NCBI GenBank assembly: GCA_947646735.1
Contig: CANTFK010000968.1
Location: 1 to 64,000, forward strand
From: Peronospora farinosa
Lineage: Eukaryota; Oomycota; Peronosporomycetes; Peronosporales; Peronosporaceae
Reading direction: 5' to 3'
Length of the DNA: 64,000 bases
Below the pieces are notes generated by a model. That model was not told the origin of the DNA, made no database searches, and saw only the letters and a list, made by a program, of their open reading frames with translations. This document shows positions 44,093 through 55,992 of this stretch, piece by piece. The position numbers and the translations under genes were made by a program. The first letter of the stretch is position 1; the number at the start of each line of letters is the position of its first letter.

Positions 44093-44280
44093 GTTCAAGC
44101 ACAAACGCCTCGAATTGCTCCAACTGAGCAACATGTTGCTCAGGAGGAAAATGCAAGAGGTTGACCAGGGCTTGTTCACCACGTCCCTGCGCCATATGCT
44201 CTTTCACCTCTCTATGATGTTAGGAGAGGTGGGAAGTCACTCCAGTCCATATTAAGGACCATGTCAACCACACGCACGCT
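44093..44280 (-). pseudogene. gag: Gag fragment of element F, proximal piece
   Basis: Read from about 44262 on the minus strand, the start MVLNMDWSDFPPLLTS is followed by TAG. An open frame then shows REVKEHMAQGRGEQALVNLL and EQHVAQLEQFEAFVLEHR. It runs into the ACGAT duplication and continues at 13535 on the far side of element D. The early stop shows decay. Confidence 0.6.
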
Positions 44281-44302
44281 CAGAGAGACGGGTCGTGGGA
44301 AG

Positions 44303-44320
44303 GACTACTAGTGCTACCAA
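44303..44320 (-). other. Primer-binding site, element F
   Basis: Minus-strand TGGTAGCACTAGTAGTCC lies 1-2 nt inside the LTR boundary at 44322. Confidence 0.6.
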
Positions 44321-44321
44321 G

Positions 44322-44933
44322 TGTAGACGGGCACTTTTACGAAGTTGCCTCGTACTACGAGCACACACCTTATGCACAAGCGAGGAAGCGGTTATACCGT
44401 CTTACCTTCGCGTGCGAGGGTGGTTGGGAGGTTGGTCGACTGCTTAAGCAGTCGTACCACCAGTTGCCTCTTGCTTAAGCGAGAGTGCAACGAACTTTCT
44501 AACAAGAAGTCACCGACGTCACGCAGAAGCTTTTTCAGCTTCTCGTGCGTGGTGCGTATGTTTAAGCGTTTAAGAAAATTCAAGACTGAGCTATTTTTAA
44601 TGAATTATAATTTATATATAAACTTAACTACTGATTGGCTATATATGTATATATATAGATCAGATACGCGACTCTTTAGAAGCGTATCCTGTCGCATGAA
44701 CTTAAATCTAGATTTAAGCTTGCGAATGACGTCTCTCTGAGACGTCGCGATGCCTAACTTCAACTAGCGTCATCTCTTCCCATGTGTACCCATCAATGGA
44801 TATTACATTCACGGGGGTGGATCACGTTTGTGTATCGCACCCAAGTGAAAGGTCAAAAGTAATCATGGATACTTTTAAACCTTACGTCAGGTATATTACT
44901 TAATGTTTACGTGTAACTAGATGCCCTGTTACA
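44322..44933 (-). repeat. 5' LTR of element F
   Basis: Minus strand, TGTAACAGGG at 44933 to CCCGTCTACA at 44322, 612 bp. It resembles the plus-strand LTR at 61394-61983 of element I. Inside are perfect palindromes at 44437-44454 and 44701-44718, and a hairpin at 44728-44735 with 44739-44746. Confidence 0.75.
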
Positions 44934-44952
44934 ACAGTTGTGGTATCGTACT

Positions 44953-46071
44953 TAGAGGTGGTACCCAGACTCAGACTCAGTGGGTAATTACCCATACCCA
45001 GACTCATGGGTTGGGTATGGGTAATTGGCCTCAATTAACCAACTTACCCATGGGTACCCATGGGAAAAAGTACCAAATTTTTGGACCATACATCAGACAC
45101 ACCTGCTCGTATTAATTTCTAATTGTTAAATGTATTGGTGACTCATAACGCCTTTTTTGGTGAATGTCTACCGCACATATGATGCAAAGCAACTGGAGCC
45201 GGTGGCGCAGGCCATGCTAAGCAAACTCGAGAAAATATATCAAGCTGGCATTTAAACAGAATGCAAACTTCTTTGCAACGATGTTAGGTCCAAAATGGGA
45301 TATCAGCTGGTTCAAAAACCTCGACGAAGGGCCAAAGCAATTTTGGGCTCTTGGCCATAGCCCACAAGCATATTGAGTTGCTTTTTGTGGATGCAGCATA
45401 CAGTCATCAATAGTCATTAGAAAAAATCCCGCCTCCGCCACCTGTCAACATTAGTAACGACATGAGCGATGACGACATGGAGCCAGACGTCTTTGCATTT
45501 GCTGAAGGCAGAGTTCCACAAACAGCAGTGAGCAAAGTCGAGGAAAAAGTTAAGACCTATTTTGCTCTTTCGCCTGTTTACATACACTAGTTGCCATTGG
45601 AGTGGTGAGCACTGCATCAGCTGCAATTCCCGACACTTGCAAGGATGGCTAGATTTTATCTGGCCATCCTCGCGTCTTTAACTCCGTCTAAGAGAGGTTT
45701 CTCTCAAGGTAGAAAGACTTACAGGTAGAACAGAACTTCGCTTTCCCCCAAAAGCTTGGAGAGGCTTCTGTGCCTCAAGGATTGGATAAGGACACAGGGT
45801 CACGTTATTTTGTCGGCAAGGGGCTAGTTTTTTCCTTTGTCAGCTCGCTTGAACTTCCCGTGGGAGACGTAGAGTGTGGATACTCTTATTACCGATTTTC
45901 ATAATGCTTTTTCTCCCTTTCATATTGTTTGATATTCCGCATGTTTATTGCGCGGGTAACATGGGTAATTACCCGCGGGTATGAGTCTGAGTCGTAGGTA
46001 ATGAAATTTGAATGAGTTTGAGTCGTGGGTAAACGCAATTACCCAACCCAGACTCATGGGTACCACCTCTA
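44953..46071 (+). mobile_element. Degenerate hAT element with 8-bp target duplication
   Basis: The terminal inverted repeats start TAGAGGTGGTACCCA at both ends. The 8-bp duplication ATCGTACT flanks it exactly (44945-44952 and 46072-46079), which is the hAT hallmark. Inside, at about 45175-45370, broken plus-strand frames read KQLEPVAQAMLSKLEKIYQA and then NANFFATMLGPKWDISWF. These resemble the segment before the hAT dimerisation domain. Stops and shifts make it inactive. The subterminal regions are rich in GGGTA/TACCC repeats. Confidence 0.8.
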
Positions 46072-46079
46072 ATCGTACT

Positions 46080-47346
46080 ACATGGATGGCAGAGCAATTT
46101 GTTCGAAAAGTGGTCGTCAGGCGATAACATCGGTACGTCAAGTAGAGAATAGTGCCAAGCTTTTAAATAGCAACTTTTTTGAGCGTTGCAGTAAACTAGC
46201 AGAAACTCCGTGAAGTCACTTCCGATTCCTTGTTTCTTTTCAATTAATTAGAAAAATGTGCATTGATTTCCAACGACTCACACACTACATTTTGTATGTG
46301 CACATGGTTTCTCTAGTGTCTTCGGCTTATCGGTATATCGTAGAATCCAAAATCTGCACAAACTCTTTATCAAGTGTTTCCTCGTGTTCCCTTGTACCAT
46401 TATCTTACTCCAACTCGGAATGCACTTGAAAAAACGTGCTCGACGACGGCATTGACCAGGACTCCTGAGAAATTGAAGCCACTTGCCTGCGTGTAAATTC
46501 TTACTAGTTGTGGTAAATAGTAACATATTCCAGCGTATCAGTGTTTAAAGATGTGGTGACTACTTGGTATCGCATTAAAGTTTGACAAAGTACCGTTTGG
46601 CAATTTGTACACCCCGGATTGAATACTCAAGTGCATCAAATTTGTAATTGGTGTACGATTTCCCAACATTGTAGGTTTCGTTGTGGGTTTTTAACGTGTT
46701 TCTTTGCTTCATTTGCCTGCTTCGCTTCTTCATTATTGGGATTGCGTCAAAATCGTTGAATGCTTCTTTTAACTAATATCTAGAACACCTTCATGACCGA
46801 GTTATGTTTGGAACTTGCACTAATAGGAGTGAACGAGGCGTTAACGGTAAAAAAGGATCGTGTTCAACAGGTTGTCAGGTTTTCTAGGTTCAACTGCAAT
46901 GCGATGAGACGGCGTCACTTATTTGGCCGGTTGTGTGACACCTTGACAGTTGGGACGACGAGGTGACAACTTGACAGTTGGGACTAGGGCATACGGTTGC
47001 AATGTGGGATCACCGTACGAGATGGGCAGGAAAGACGGATGCCATCTGACACTTACATGGTCAAGTTGCAATGCATGTTGTAGTTTTGACAAATGAGTTA
47101 GTAAATGCTAAACATATTCTGCTTTTGCTTCCAACAAAAAGCATTAAGCTCTTACATTATCCACCATTAGCGTACTGCTACATGGCCCAGACGCCTTTTC
47201 TCGATGTGGCGAAAGCACGATCACAGCATTTAGTGTTTGCCCTTCACTTGACATAAGTGCTAAAATATATGATGAACCAAGTATAACGGTAGCAAAAATC
47301 TTTCCTGTTTCAATAAAAGTAGGAAAATACTACGCAATATCCTACC
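46080..47346. other. Intergenic, no gene recognised
   Basis: AT-rich sequence without a convincing frame or repeat boundary. A short direct repeat (ACTTGACAGTTGGGAC-type, about 46943-46986) is the only structure noted. Confidence 0.5.
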
Positions 47347-48978
47347 CTATAACGGTAGACATTCAAACCACTTGATCGGCTTTTGAGAGTCTTTAAAAAA
47401 ACCATCACCAGTCAGGAATGCTGTGTCGGCGTGATTCAACTCCGCTCTGTAGAATGTATCCATGTAACTTCTGCCGAATTTGCTTTCGTCAAGACCGCCC
47501 AAACAGCTCTGAAACTCTACAAATCCATCGTTTTTCTTCGATTTGTGATTTATAATGGTGCCTGCAAGACCAAGAGCTTCCTGGTACTTTGAAAAGATAC
47601 CCAGAAAACTGTCGCTGCATATTACAGCATCCACATTGAGGCGATATGCTTTTTTGGCTGCTGTATAGTCCCGGTCAAAGGACGGATTCATGTGCTTCCC
47701 ACCTTGGCGAAAAATTGACGCGTGCCCCGGCATTATCGGACACTGGCCAATTATCTTGAATAGCTTCTCAGCAACTTCGACTTTAGTATCGCAGGCATCC
47801 GCGAGATAATCCGATGCCATGCTACCAGCCAGCGGGGAACTGAGGGATACCCACGATGTCGTCGATGATAATTTGCATCTTCCATTGGCAAGTGCGCCGG
47901 CCATCACGAGTCCGCCCATCGAGTGCGTCACAATAATCGTGTCTTCAATTGTTCCGGTGTCTTCGTTGCTTGTTTTACTCATCGAGAGCGCATAATTACA
48001 GTACTTCTGTTGCAATGTAGCGTTCCTCCACCCGACGTCGAATGTGTTGAGTACAGCATATTTGATCGAGGAGCAAAAGGGAGCGTGGCCATGTATGTCT
48101 CCGAGTTTGTCCGGGATAAGTACAGGTGTGTCCTGCAATTCATCTTCTTCTTTCGAATTCCCCGAACCATGAAATAAAATACAAGGACGTGGTGTGGACT
48201 TGGGCGTACAATCCGTCGCTTGCATGCCCATGTGATACTCATCAGGTAAAATTCCATTGAGTAAATCCCGTAAATCCTTCAACCTTCGGGAAACACTTGA
48301 CGGAATTTCGCCTCCAGTGATCAAGGCGAAAGCTGTAGGCGTCATGAATGTGGCCATTTCGATAGGCTCACATGCATCAAATCGATCGGTTAGCTGAGGT
48401 TTTGGTATGCTGACTGGTCGATCGAGATATTTCACAGAAATGTGCAAGTTACTACTGGATGCAGTGAAACCAGCTTCACCCAACCCACAAATGGCATATT
48501 GAACACCGAGAAACGACATGTTGAACAGGCTTCCACTTGCACACTCCACTAAATCGTTGCCAATTGAGGCGCTTGCAATCGGAGTAACATCATTAAGAGC
48601 CGGCAGGATCTTGTGAAATGGCAGTGCACTTGGCGATACACAACGAACTGTCATGACATTACTAGCGTCCTTGGTCGTTAGGTAAGCGACGCCGTCAACA
48701 AGGGTATAGGTAAATTCCGAGCCTTTTTCAACAAATGTTGCGTAGCTGTTATAGAGAACACTTGTGCCATTAGCGGATACAACAGGTGTAGCGTAAATGT
48801 TGAACTCACTTGTCCCGTGTAGTTTCATCGTCTTTCGTTTCGACGTGACATGAAGTACCACGGATGGCATAGTAGTCAAAGATGTTTGAACTGACGCAGT
48901 GTCTCTAGAGATTGTTAGCTGCAAGAGTAACAGTAAAGTCATGACGGACGCGACGACCGCTCGTGTTGAAGCTGTCAT
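47347..48978 (-). CDS. Secreted alpha/beta hydrolase (lipase-like)
   Basis: This is an uninterrupted frame of 543 codons from the ATG at 48978. The six codons upstream lack an ATG. The N-terminus is a clear signal peptide (MTASTRAVVASVMTLLLLLQ, cleavage probably near residue 24), so the protein should enter the secretory pathway. The C-terminal half has an alpha/beta-hydrolase plan: oxyanion-type LFHGSG at about residue 270, the nucleophile elbow THSMGGL with Ser at about 353, and plausible Asp (KKNDGFVE, about 484) and His (LNHADT, about 516) partners. The N-terminal 200 residues are Ser/Thr-rich and contain several cysteines that may form disulfides. Substrate is unknown; lipid or other ester hydrolysis is an inference. 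It is the only intact host-type gene here, flanked by transposons on both sides. Confidence 0.85.
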   Translation of the reverse strand: MTASTRAVVASVMTLLLLLQLTISRDTASVQTSLTTMPSVVLHVTSKRKTMKLHGTSEFNIYATPVVSANGTSVLYNSYATFVEKGSEFTYTLVDGVAYLTTKDASNVMTVRCVSPSALPFHKILPALNDVTPIASASIGNDLVECASGSLFNMSFLGVQYAICGLGEAGFTASSSNLHISVKYLDRPVSIPKPQLTDRFDACEPIEMATFMTPTAFALITGGEIPSSVSRRLKDLRDLLNGILPDEYHMGMQATDCTPKSTPRPCILFHGSGNSKEEDELQDTPVLIPDKLGDIHGHAPFCSSIKYAVLNTFDVGWRNATLQQKYCNYALSMSKTSNEDTGTIEDTIIVTHSMGGLVMAGALANGRCKLSSTTSWVSLSSPLAGSMASDYLADACDTKVEVAEKLFKIIGQCPIMPGHASIFRQGGKHMNPSFDRDYTAAKKAYRLNVDAVICSDSFLGIFSKYQEALGLAGTIINHKSKKNDGFVEFQSCLGGLDESKFGRSYMDTFYRAELNHADTAFLTGDGFFKDSQKPIKWFECLPL

Positions 48979-48999
48979 CACCACGTTACTTTTCACTTG

Positions 49000-49007
49000 A
49001 AAAATGA
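49000..49007 (-). promoter_or_regulatory. Initiator-like site of the hydrolase gene
   Basis: On the minus strand TCATTTTT, followed by CAAG, lies 22 nt before the ATG. It fits the oomycete initiator pattern TCAYTTYY. The position is somewhat close to the start codon, so this is tentative. Confidence 0.4.
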
Positions 49008-49019
49008 AAACTGGGCTTC

Positions 49020-50424
49020 AGCAGCGATCGCAATGCAGTGACGGCTGACGACAAGACATGTAGACGTAGTATCGTAGCTAAAGCGTTTATTAGTATCATG
49101 ACAGGATGGTGTAAAGAACGGCTGGGTCCGAATCTTACACACAAAGCAGCGATTCGTACTTGGTGCAATACTGTAGCAGGTGTCCCAAACCAGTCGCATT
49201 AGACATAAACTTAACTGAGCTTATATCAAAGAATAGAAGTAGCTCTATTTTTGCACCGAAACCAGCTGGGAATTGATCAGGATGCGGTTTACCAAACTGA
49301 TTAAGTGATTGACAGCATAGACACGTCGTTAGAAAAGTAGTGCCCCACGGTCCTATAGTGTCTGTAGCTAACATAGAACTAGCAATAGTTTGTCATTGTG
49401 GGGAGTATCCCACTTCATCAGCATTCGCAGTATTTTGCTTGCATGCAAAGTGTATAATCTCCTCTTTAGTGCTGTTCTATCCATTGATATATTGGGCTGA
49501 ACGTCTAATCGTTAGCCTTACATCTCCATGCGACATCTTCCCATTACGAGGTAGCGATCGTAAGAAGAGCATACGATGTGTAAAAATTTACACATACATT
49601 GTACTCCTTCGACATACAGTTTAAGCCAACGACATCAGTTTGAACCTACGACATACAGTTTGCTTAGTCCGATTTTATGTTCCTTTAATGTTACATCTGC
49701 TGTGAGTTATTGGAGATGCAACCTATGAACAAAGGCCTGGAATGCAGCCCCTGGCGCTGAAGATGATTAAGTAGTTTTGACAGGTTGAACATTCGATATT
49801 ACGCTTGCAACACACAGTCCAAAGCGTTCACTTCCTCCAGTGGAGATAGTATTAAATGTTTTTTTATTCCAGCTGAAGAGCAAGCATGTTGCTCACACCG
49901 CAATTTGATCGCCGATATATACAATTCTCCATTGCATCCTGGCGAGGAAGCACGATGGTTAAATCTCGATTGAACACTGGTAGCTAGACGATGAGAATTG
50001 TCAAGTGATATACTTCTCTACCTATTTGTAACAAAAAGCTCGCTCGCTCAGCCAAGAGCTGATACATAGGCGAACTGTAGCACATATTAGGTATCGCTCA
50101 CAATAGAAAACGCTCGGCCGACTCTTACCAGACAATTTTTAAGGACATGATAACTTTTGTAATTTCACAAGTACAGGGTTTGCACTTAAAATTGTTTTTT
50201 ATATTTAATTTGTGAGGGAACAAAATCATTATCATTCTTATGATTTTTATAGCTAAAATTTTTGAACGACAGCAGCCAAGCTAATTTTATTCATCGAAAC
50301 TCTCTAGGTTTTTTAGGTTTTTAGCGCTGTTGCTATCTAAATCTTATTCTGTCTTTACATTGATTTCTCTTAGTAAGTGTCTTGTCTAAAGAACGACACA
50401 TATTTAAAACAGGTTATAAGCCCA
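49020..50424. other. Intergenic, no gene recognised
   Basis: AT-rich, with no domain-bearing frame. A small degenerate direct repeat built on CGACATACAGTTT occurs three times at about 49608-49660. Confidence 0.5.
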
Positions 50425-51697
50425 ATGGATGTCGCAGGTGGAAACGTGACAGTGATGCGACTTGTCCGGAGCTCGCGCTCTGGACTCACTGAAACACTGC
50501 AGGACTTCTTCCAGCGTTTTCGTAAACTGCGCGGAAAGAGTCTTGATGGAATCAAATACGAGGCCCTACAACTTTCCTGATGCGCCTTCATCCGACGTTG
50601 GAATCGGATGCTCGAGGATGGTAGCAGCTTCCAACTGTGGCTCGCCAATCGAGAGGAATTTCGCGCCGATCACTTCATCGGCGCGCTAGTGTGATAATGC
50701 TTGGAATTAGGACCGCCTCTGCTTCGTTAATGTCAATGAAGGATGCCAGTTTTATGACTCGTCTCCCCGCCCAACTTATGACGAATGGCGACGACACATC
50801 GCTGAGTGTCCACTCAGCAAACGCGAACGAATTTGATTTGTAAAGTATGAGCGAAGTCTGAGCGAACGGAGAAGCGCATTTATTCGTGGTGCTCCTCGCT
50901 GGCAGCACCACTTGCGACAGCGGAGTCAATCTCCGCGGAATAATCAGCGCAGGGCAGCGACACGTTCACCTGCCCGTACTGTTGCGCGATTCTCGCCTCG
51001 CAATGATGATATATATTTACCACGACGTGCTCGTTTAAGGCATCGTCTTATTCGCGTCATCGCTCTCGTTCTCGACGACGTGGATCTCCTTACCGTTCTC
51101 TTTTGTCACGAGAGCGTTCGCGTTCGCGCTCGCATCGAAATAGCCCGACTCCGTGGTTTTGTACGACTGAACAACATCTGGAACGTCACGAAGATGATAG
51201 GAACGCGGGTCCCACGTATCCTGCTCGGGAGGAAACCTTAACTTAACGTACACGGTACCTACGCGCGGATGGAATCGCGCGCTTATCATGAGCCGACTTC
51301 AGCACTGTTCGGGGAGGTTCCTCGTGAGGTCCACAATCCAGCGCACCTGTTCCTCCGCATCAACAAGCGGAGGTGGACCTTCTCGATGGTAATGCTGGCG
51401 TCCTGGTTGCCCAGAACAAAGTTGATCAGGCCGTAGACAAGGCTGCCGATGCTCAGATGAAAGCTGACGCTACCCTTGAGTGTTCTCCCCAGGCGGAAAA
51501 AGCCGCGAATGATATCCGGCAGTCGAACCGTGAACTGATTGAACGGGTGAGGGTTCTGGAGCGCCAGGGCCTTGGTCGTGCACAGACGGCAACACAACCA
51601 CGCCCGATGTCATCGGCTTGTCGAGCACAATGGGAAGGCCGATCGACTTACGGACCCCTGGAGCCGACATCGGAGCCAAGCCGTGAAGCGTAGCTGG
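50425..51697 (+). pseudogene. Copy of the D-family antisense gene in element H
   Basis: The plus strand here is antisense to H. It carries LQDFFQRFRKLRGKSLDGIK, then IRRWNRMLEDGSSFQLWLAN, then a degraded zinc segment. An RS-rich part follows (RQRSQSPRNNQRRAATRS at about 50914), then a coiled coil (DQAVDKAADAQMKADAT, then NRELIERVRVLERQ at about 51430-51570) ending at the same stop as in D. Stops and frame changes break it. Confidence 0.5.
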
Positions 51698-52990
51698 ACG
51701 ATATTCCTTTTGCCGCCTAACGTAGAACGTCGGGTGGAGTCGCAATGATGAGGGAACATCGAGTGTGTAAGAATTGCCGATTGCTTTCAGAACCTTAAAT
51801 GGACCGATGAAGTGTAGCGCAAGCTCACTCGCGCCTAAAATAGTACCCGCTAAATCTCTTGGACCTTCTGTAGATAATAATACACGATCGCCTTTCTTTT
51901 TTTGCTCAAGTTCTTTCTGCCATGCTTTTCAGCGTTCTCTTATTGCTGGTCTACTGCAGATTGTAGTGCGTCACGTAACAAAACGGTTTATGGCTTGACG
52001 TTAAAGTATAAACTCTGACACAGCCATGCCATCAATTGGTCGCGCCGACTCAATCGGTGCGTAGTTGGCATTAGGCGAACGCTTACCCGAAGACGGGTAA
52101 ATCAATGTCTGGGCAGTCTATCGAGCTAATTGAGACGACACGTCTTGTGGCGTCAAAGCAACAGTATTCGCCTTGGATCGGGTTACTACATTCGCTCTCA
52201 ATATACCGTGAGCTGCACTTGCTCCTTGTTTATCACCTTTATACCTCCCAGAGTGGAGCCACTAGGTGTCGTGGGTCGCCCCAAGGCAAAGAAAGTAGGA
52301 ACACGAGGGCGACGAGACGAATTTACAAAAATTTGCGTCAACCTTGTTGACGCGTGTACGGCGTTGTTGAGTGCGAACTCAGAGAGGGGTAAAATGCACT
52401 CTATCTTGTGAATGACGTAGCAAAACTTCGTAGAACGTCTTAGAGTACCCGGATCACGCGCTCGGTTTGCGTATCTGTTTCCGGATGGACCGCTGTCGAC
52501 ATCTGCAGTTTTGTCCCGAGAAGCTCGAACAGTGATGTCCAACATGCGGATGTGTATCGCGGATCAGACCATAACAATGTCTTCTGGTAGGAAATGATGT
52601 CGGAACACAGCGTCAATATAGTGCATCGCGGTCTATACCGCGGTGATCTTATCGTGAACAGACGCTAAATGTGTCATCTTGTTAAATCTTTCAACAAAAA
52701 ACAAGAATTCTGTACGACCTTGACTACCGGGCACGAGCCCGAAGATGTGGTCGATCGAAACTGAGCACCACGCCTCAGCTGCAGTCGGCAACGGTCGGAG
52801 GAGAGCCTGCGACGATGAAGAATGCTTCACACGCTGGCAAAATTTGCACGTTCGAATCCAGTTGCGTACCCACTTATGCGCGTGGTGCCAGAAGAAGTCT
52901 CGAGACACAGCCGCGAAAGTCTTTTCGCGGCCTAAATGACCACCAGCAGGGGCGTGATACTCGTGGATGATCCTAGCACGCGAAATTTAT
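51035..52990 (-). pseudogene. Integrase and chromodomain of element H
   Basis: Minus-strand fragments show the zinc domain with both histidines (IIHEYHAPAGGHLGREKTF) and CKFCQRVK. The core DHIFGLVPGSQGRT, the C-terminal LHPTFYVRRQKEYRPATLHG and the chromodomain piece RFPPEQDTWDPRSY are also present. Many frame changes make it inactive. It preserves the zinc-site residues that element D has lost. Confidence 0.75.
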
Positions 52991-53149
52991 GTCGTTGGCG
53001 ATCACCGTGCGAGGAGCGTCAGATTAATTGATGCTGTACAGAAGAATTTTTCCGTCTAAACTGTATCGATGAATACGATCGCGCTTGGTTCGTGATAAAG
53101 ATCCCAGTGTGACATTGCTAAGAATACGCAGGTAATCGATAATGACCGC

Positions 53150-54440
53150 CTAATCTGATATGTTCTTGTACGCTGCGAAGATCTCGTCAAATAAACACAG
53201 CTCGTGTGCGACCCGAGTTAGATTCAGCGATACACACATCGCACATCGATTGTCATCATCCTCGTCATCATTCGCCTGACGACTCAATGCAGTCCGAGGA
53301 TCGTATTCGGGACGTCGTGAAAGATCGTCGGAGAGAATATTGGTCTTGCCTGGCTTGTAATGTACGATGAAGTTGTACTTGGAGAAGAATGGGATCCACC
53401 GTGCCATCCGTTGGGACAGGTGTGGGCTCTTCATCGCTGTGCGCAGTGATGCATGATCGGTATAAAAGCAAATGTACGCTCACTAAGCAGATGAACGCGA
53501 AACTTGATGAGCGCGTAGCGCATCACTAACAATTCCTTGTCGTGAACCAGATAGTTCTTCCCAGCTGGCTTTATCTGTCGCAACTGATAGCTCATGACTC
53601 GTTCACGGTCCTCATCATCAAATTGCATGAGGGCACAACCGATTGCGAAATCACTGGCATCGCATACCACGTGTAACGTCTTGGAGTCGCCTGGTAGGAC
53701 CAGCACTGGCGCTGACGCCAGGCTCTTCTTTACTGCTTCGAAGTCTGCTTGGTGCTCGGGACGCCACAACCACGTGGTGTCTCTCTTCAATAGTGACGAC
53801 AAAGGCTGGATAGAACCAGCATAATCCTTTGTATACTTGTGCAAATAATTAGCCAAACCGACCCACTGGAGCAACTCCGTAGGGTTCTTGGATGTGGGCC
53901 AAGAACATATGGACGACACCTTCTCTGGATCAGCTCGAGCTCCCGATTTACTCACATAGCAACCCAACACCAAAATCTCCGGTGCACAAAAGACACACTT
54001 CTTGAGATTCGCGTACAACTTGTTGTCCCGCATAACTTGAAACACTTGCTTCAGGTGTTGAAGGTGAACTTGGACATCGTTGAGGTTGCCGTCAGCGCGA
54101 CTGTGGACAAAGATGTCGTCAAAATAACTTGGAAAAAAGTTCCGGAGGGGTCTCAACACCTGAGACACCATGCGATTGGAAGTGGCCGGAGCGTTTTTCA
54201 AATCCTTGTGGCATTACCAGCCACTCCCATAACATTTTACTGGGGTACTCAACGCGGTGAGTGGGATATCACTCGGTCGCATCAAAATCTGATAAAAGCC
54301 ATCGGTCAAGTCGACGGAACTGAAGATGACACTTCCTGACATGGAATCACCATGTCGTTCCTGGGAATAGGCGTTTTCGCAGGAATAGTGGAATCAATTA
54401 GCTTATTAAACGCATGCACTATCCACCAGCCTCACGTAGC
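53150..54440 (-). pseudogene. Reverse transcriptase and RNase H of element H
   Basis: The longest open part (54201-53431) contains SYFDDIFVHSRADG, the YxDD motif, and the thumb WVGLANYLHKYTKDYAG. RNase H follows with VVCDASDFAIGCALMQFDD and HDKELLVMRYALIKF. The next frame has SQRMARWIPFFSKYNFIVHY and ILSDDLSRRPEY. The part before the catalytic Asp (54440-54202) is present in another frame. Confidence 0.75.
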
Positions 54441-55951
54441 CTTCTTCACACAGAAGGTTGGACTCGAATGAGGTGAGATACTCTCACGCACATGACCCAC
54501 TTTGCGGCGGCCTTTGAAGAATGCGTCAATAGCTTTGACCTGATCTCGAGGCAACGGCCACTGCCGTGTCACACAATACTACGACCCTGGCACGAGATTA
54601 ATCTCGTGCCGAACAACACGGTCAGCAGGAAGTTCAGCCGGGATCTTGTCCGGGAACACGTCTGCATACTCACGAGCAATGTCGAAGACAGGTTTACCAG
54701 ACTCTCGCAGAGCCTCCCATGATTGTGACGTAAATCTTTCTTCACGCGATGACTTTTGCTCAGCGCTTCCAGGACGCGTCATATGCTCCTCGTTAGTCAC
54801 GGTAACTACCTCGTTGGTGATCAGACACACTTGTTTTAGTGCCTCCCATAAGGTCACGTAGGAAATTCTTCCAAGAGAGCCCTGGAAGGCTTGTAATTGA
54901 AGACGCGTCGCGAGGTGGGCTCGCTACCACAACGAATTGGCGTCTTTGTGGACTCCTTTTGACGTACACGATAGCGTGGACACATTCCAATGCTGAATTA
55001 TCGATGATGTTGTCCACATGGTGCGTAAAGTCACTTATCGAAGCTGAAAAATTGCAGTCAGGTGATAAACCATCACCCCTCTAGGCACTGGATGTCCTCA
55101 TCCATATTGCCGAAAACACTTGACGTGATTAGCCCAAATTTTTGCGCCGGCACTTGATGCAGGAACTCCTGCTAGGCCGCCGTAAACTCGTGTGGGAGCT
55201 TTGCCCAGCCACAAATTGCTCAAGTGAGAACCTCGGTTCAAACACTGCATTCACGTGCGGGGATCCCTGTTCAACCGCGTTAATGACGCGCTAAAACCCC
55301 TGTTCGACCGCGTCGTCCTCGTCGTTTTCGTCGCTGTGGAACGAGTAGTCACTGTCACTTGTGTCTCAAAGAGCAACACAAGCAGTAACGAGAAGGCCGT
55401 CACTCGCTCTGTGCACCGCCAACGTCGTGGAATCACGATCCATGACTGTGACGTTGAACCAGTCACTTAGATACATCAAGAAATGGGTAAACACTTCACT
55501 GACGTCGAACTTGCGTCGACTTCTCACTGATCTATTTAACTAGTCGATCTGAGGCTTATAACGTGCCAAGCACAGTATGCAATCGAATGCATGATCCATC
55601 GCGATTACCAAGAAATCATCATTACTGCGAAAACCGTCAAACGTGTACGGGAAAGACGCTTCGTACCGCGATACGCGGTGGTTTCCCGTCAGCCAAACTG
55701 ACGACGACTTGGCCAGTTTCTTCACGGACCTGTATGTTGGGAGGCAGAATCGATAAACAAGATTCACGAAAGAAATCATTTGTCGCTCCTGAGTCCAGGA
55801 GTGATCGCAGAGGTCGCCTGACACCGGCGAATGTAAACTGACAGTAATCAGACGTCAATTACAACTTGTAGTGGTGGCATTTATCCGTGCGCACAGCGCA
55901 GGGGGACCGGAAGGTTGGGCTGCCACCGGAGGATCCGGACCTTCGCTCCAA
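54441..55951 (-). pseudogene. Protease and linker of element H
   Basis: The minus strand shows the protease (LRSLLDSGATNDFFRESC at about 55800) and YTFDGFRSNDDFLVIAMDHA. The acidic linker and LPGLSWKNFLRDLMGG (about 54900) lie before the RT entry YADVFPDKIPAELPADR (about 54650). The linker is shorter than in D and keeps only one or two VEQGF units (about 55260-55310). Confidence 0.7.
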
Positions 55952-55992
55952 CCAGTAGGGCGCCCTGCACCTACTGGTCCCGACCGTTTTTT
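55952..55992 (-). promoter_or_regulatory. -1 ribosomal frameshift signal, element H
   Basis: Minus strand: A AAA AAC at 55992-55986, 8-nt spacer, 8-bp stem 55977-55970 with 55959-55952, and a 10-nt loop. It is preserved base for base relative to D although the rest of H is heavily mutated. Confidence 0.75.

Noticed and set aside
47347..48978. RxLR or Crinkler effector identity for the secreted protein
   Set aside because: No RxLR-EER or LxLFLAK motif follows the signal peptide; the hydrolase motifs explain the protein.
48979..48996. Upstream extension of the hydrolase frame by six codons
   Set aside because: It starts at GTG, which is not a normal start in a nuclear eukaryotic gene; the ATG at 48978 gives a better signal peptide.
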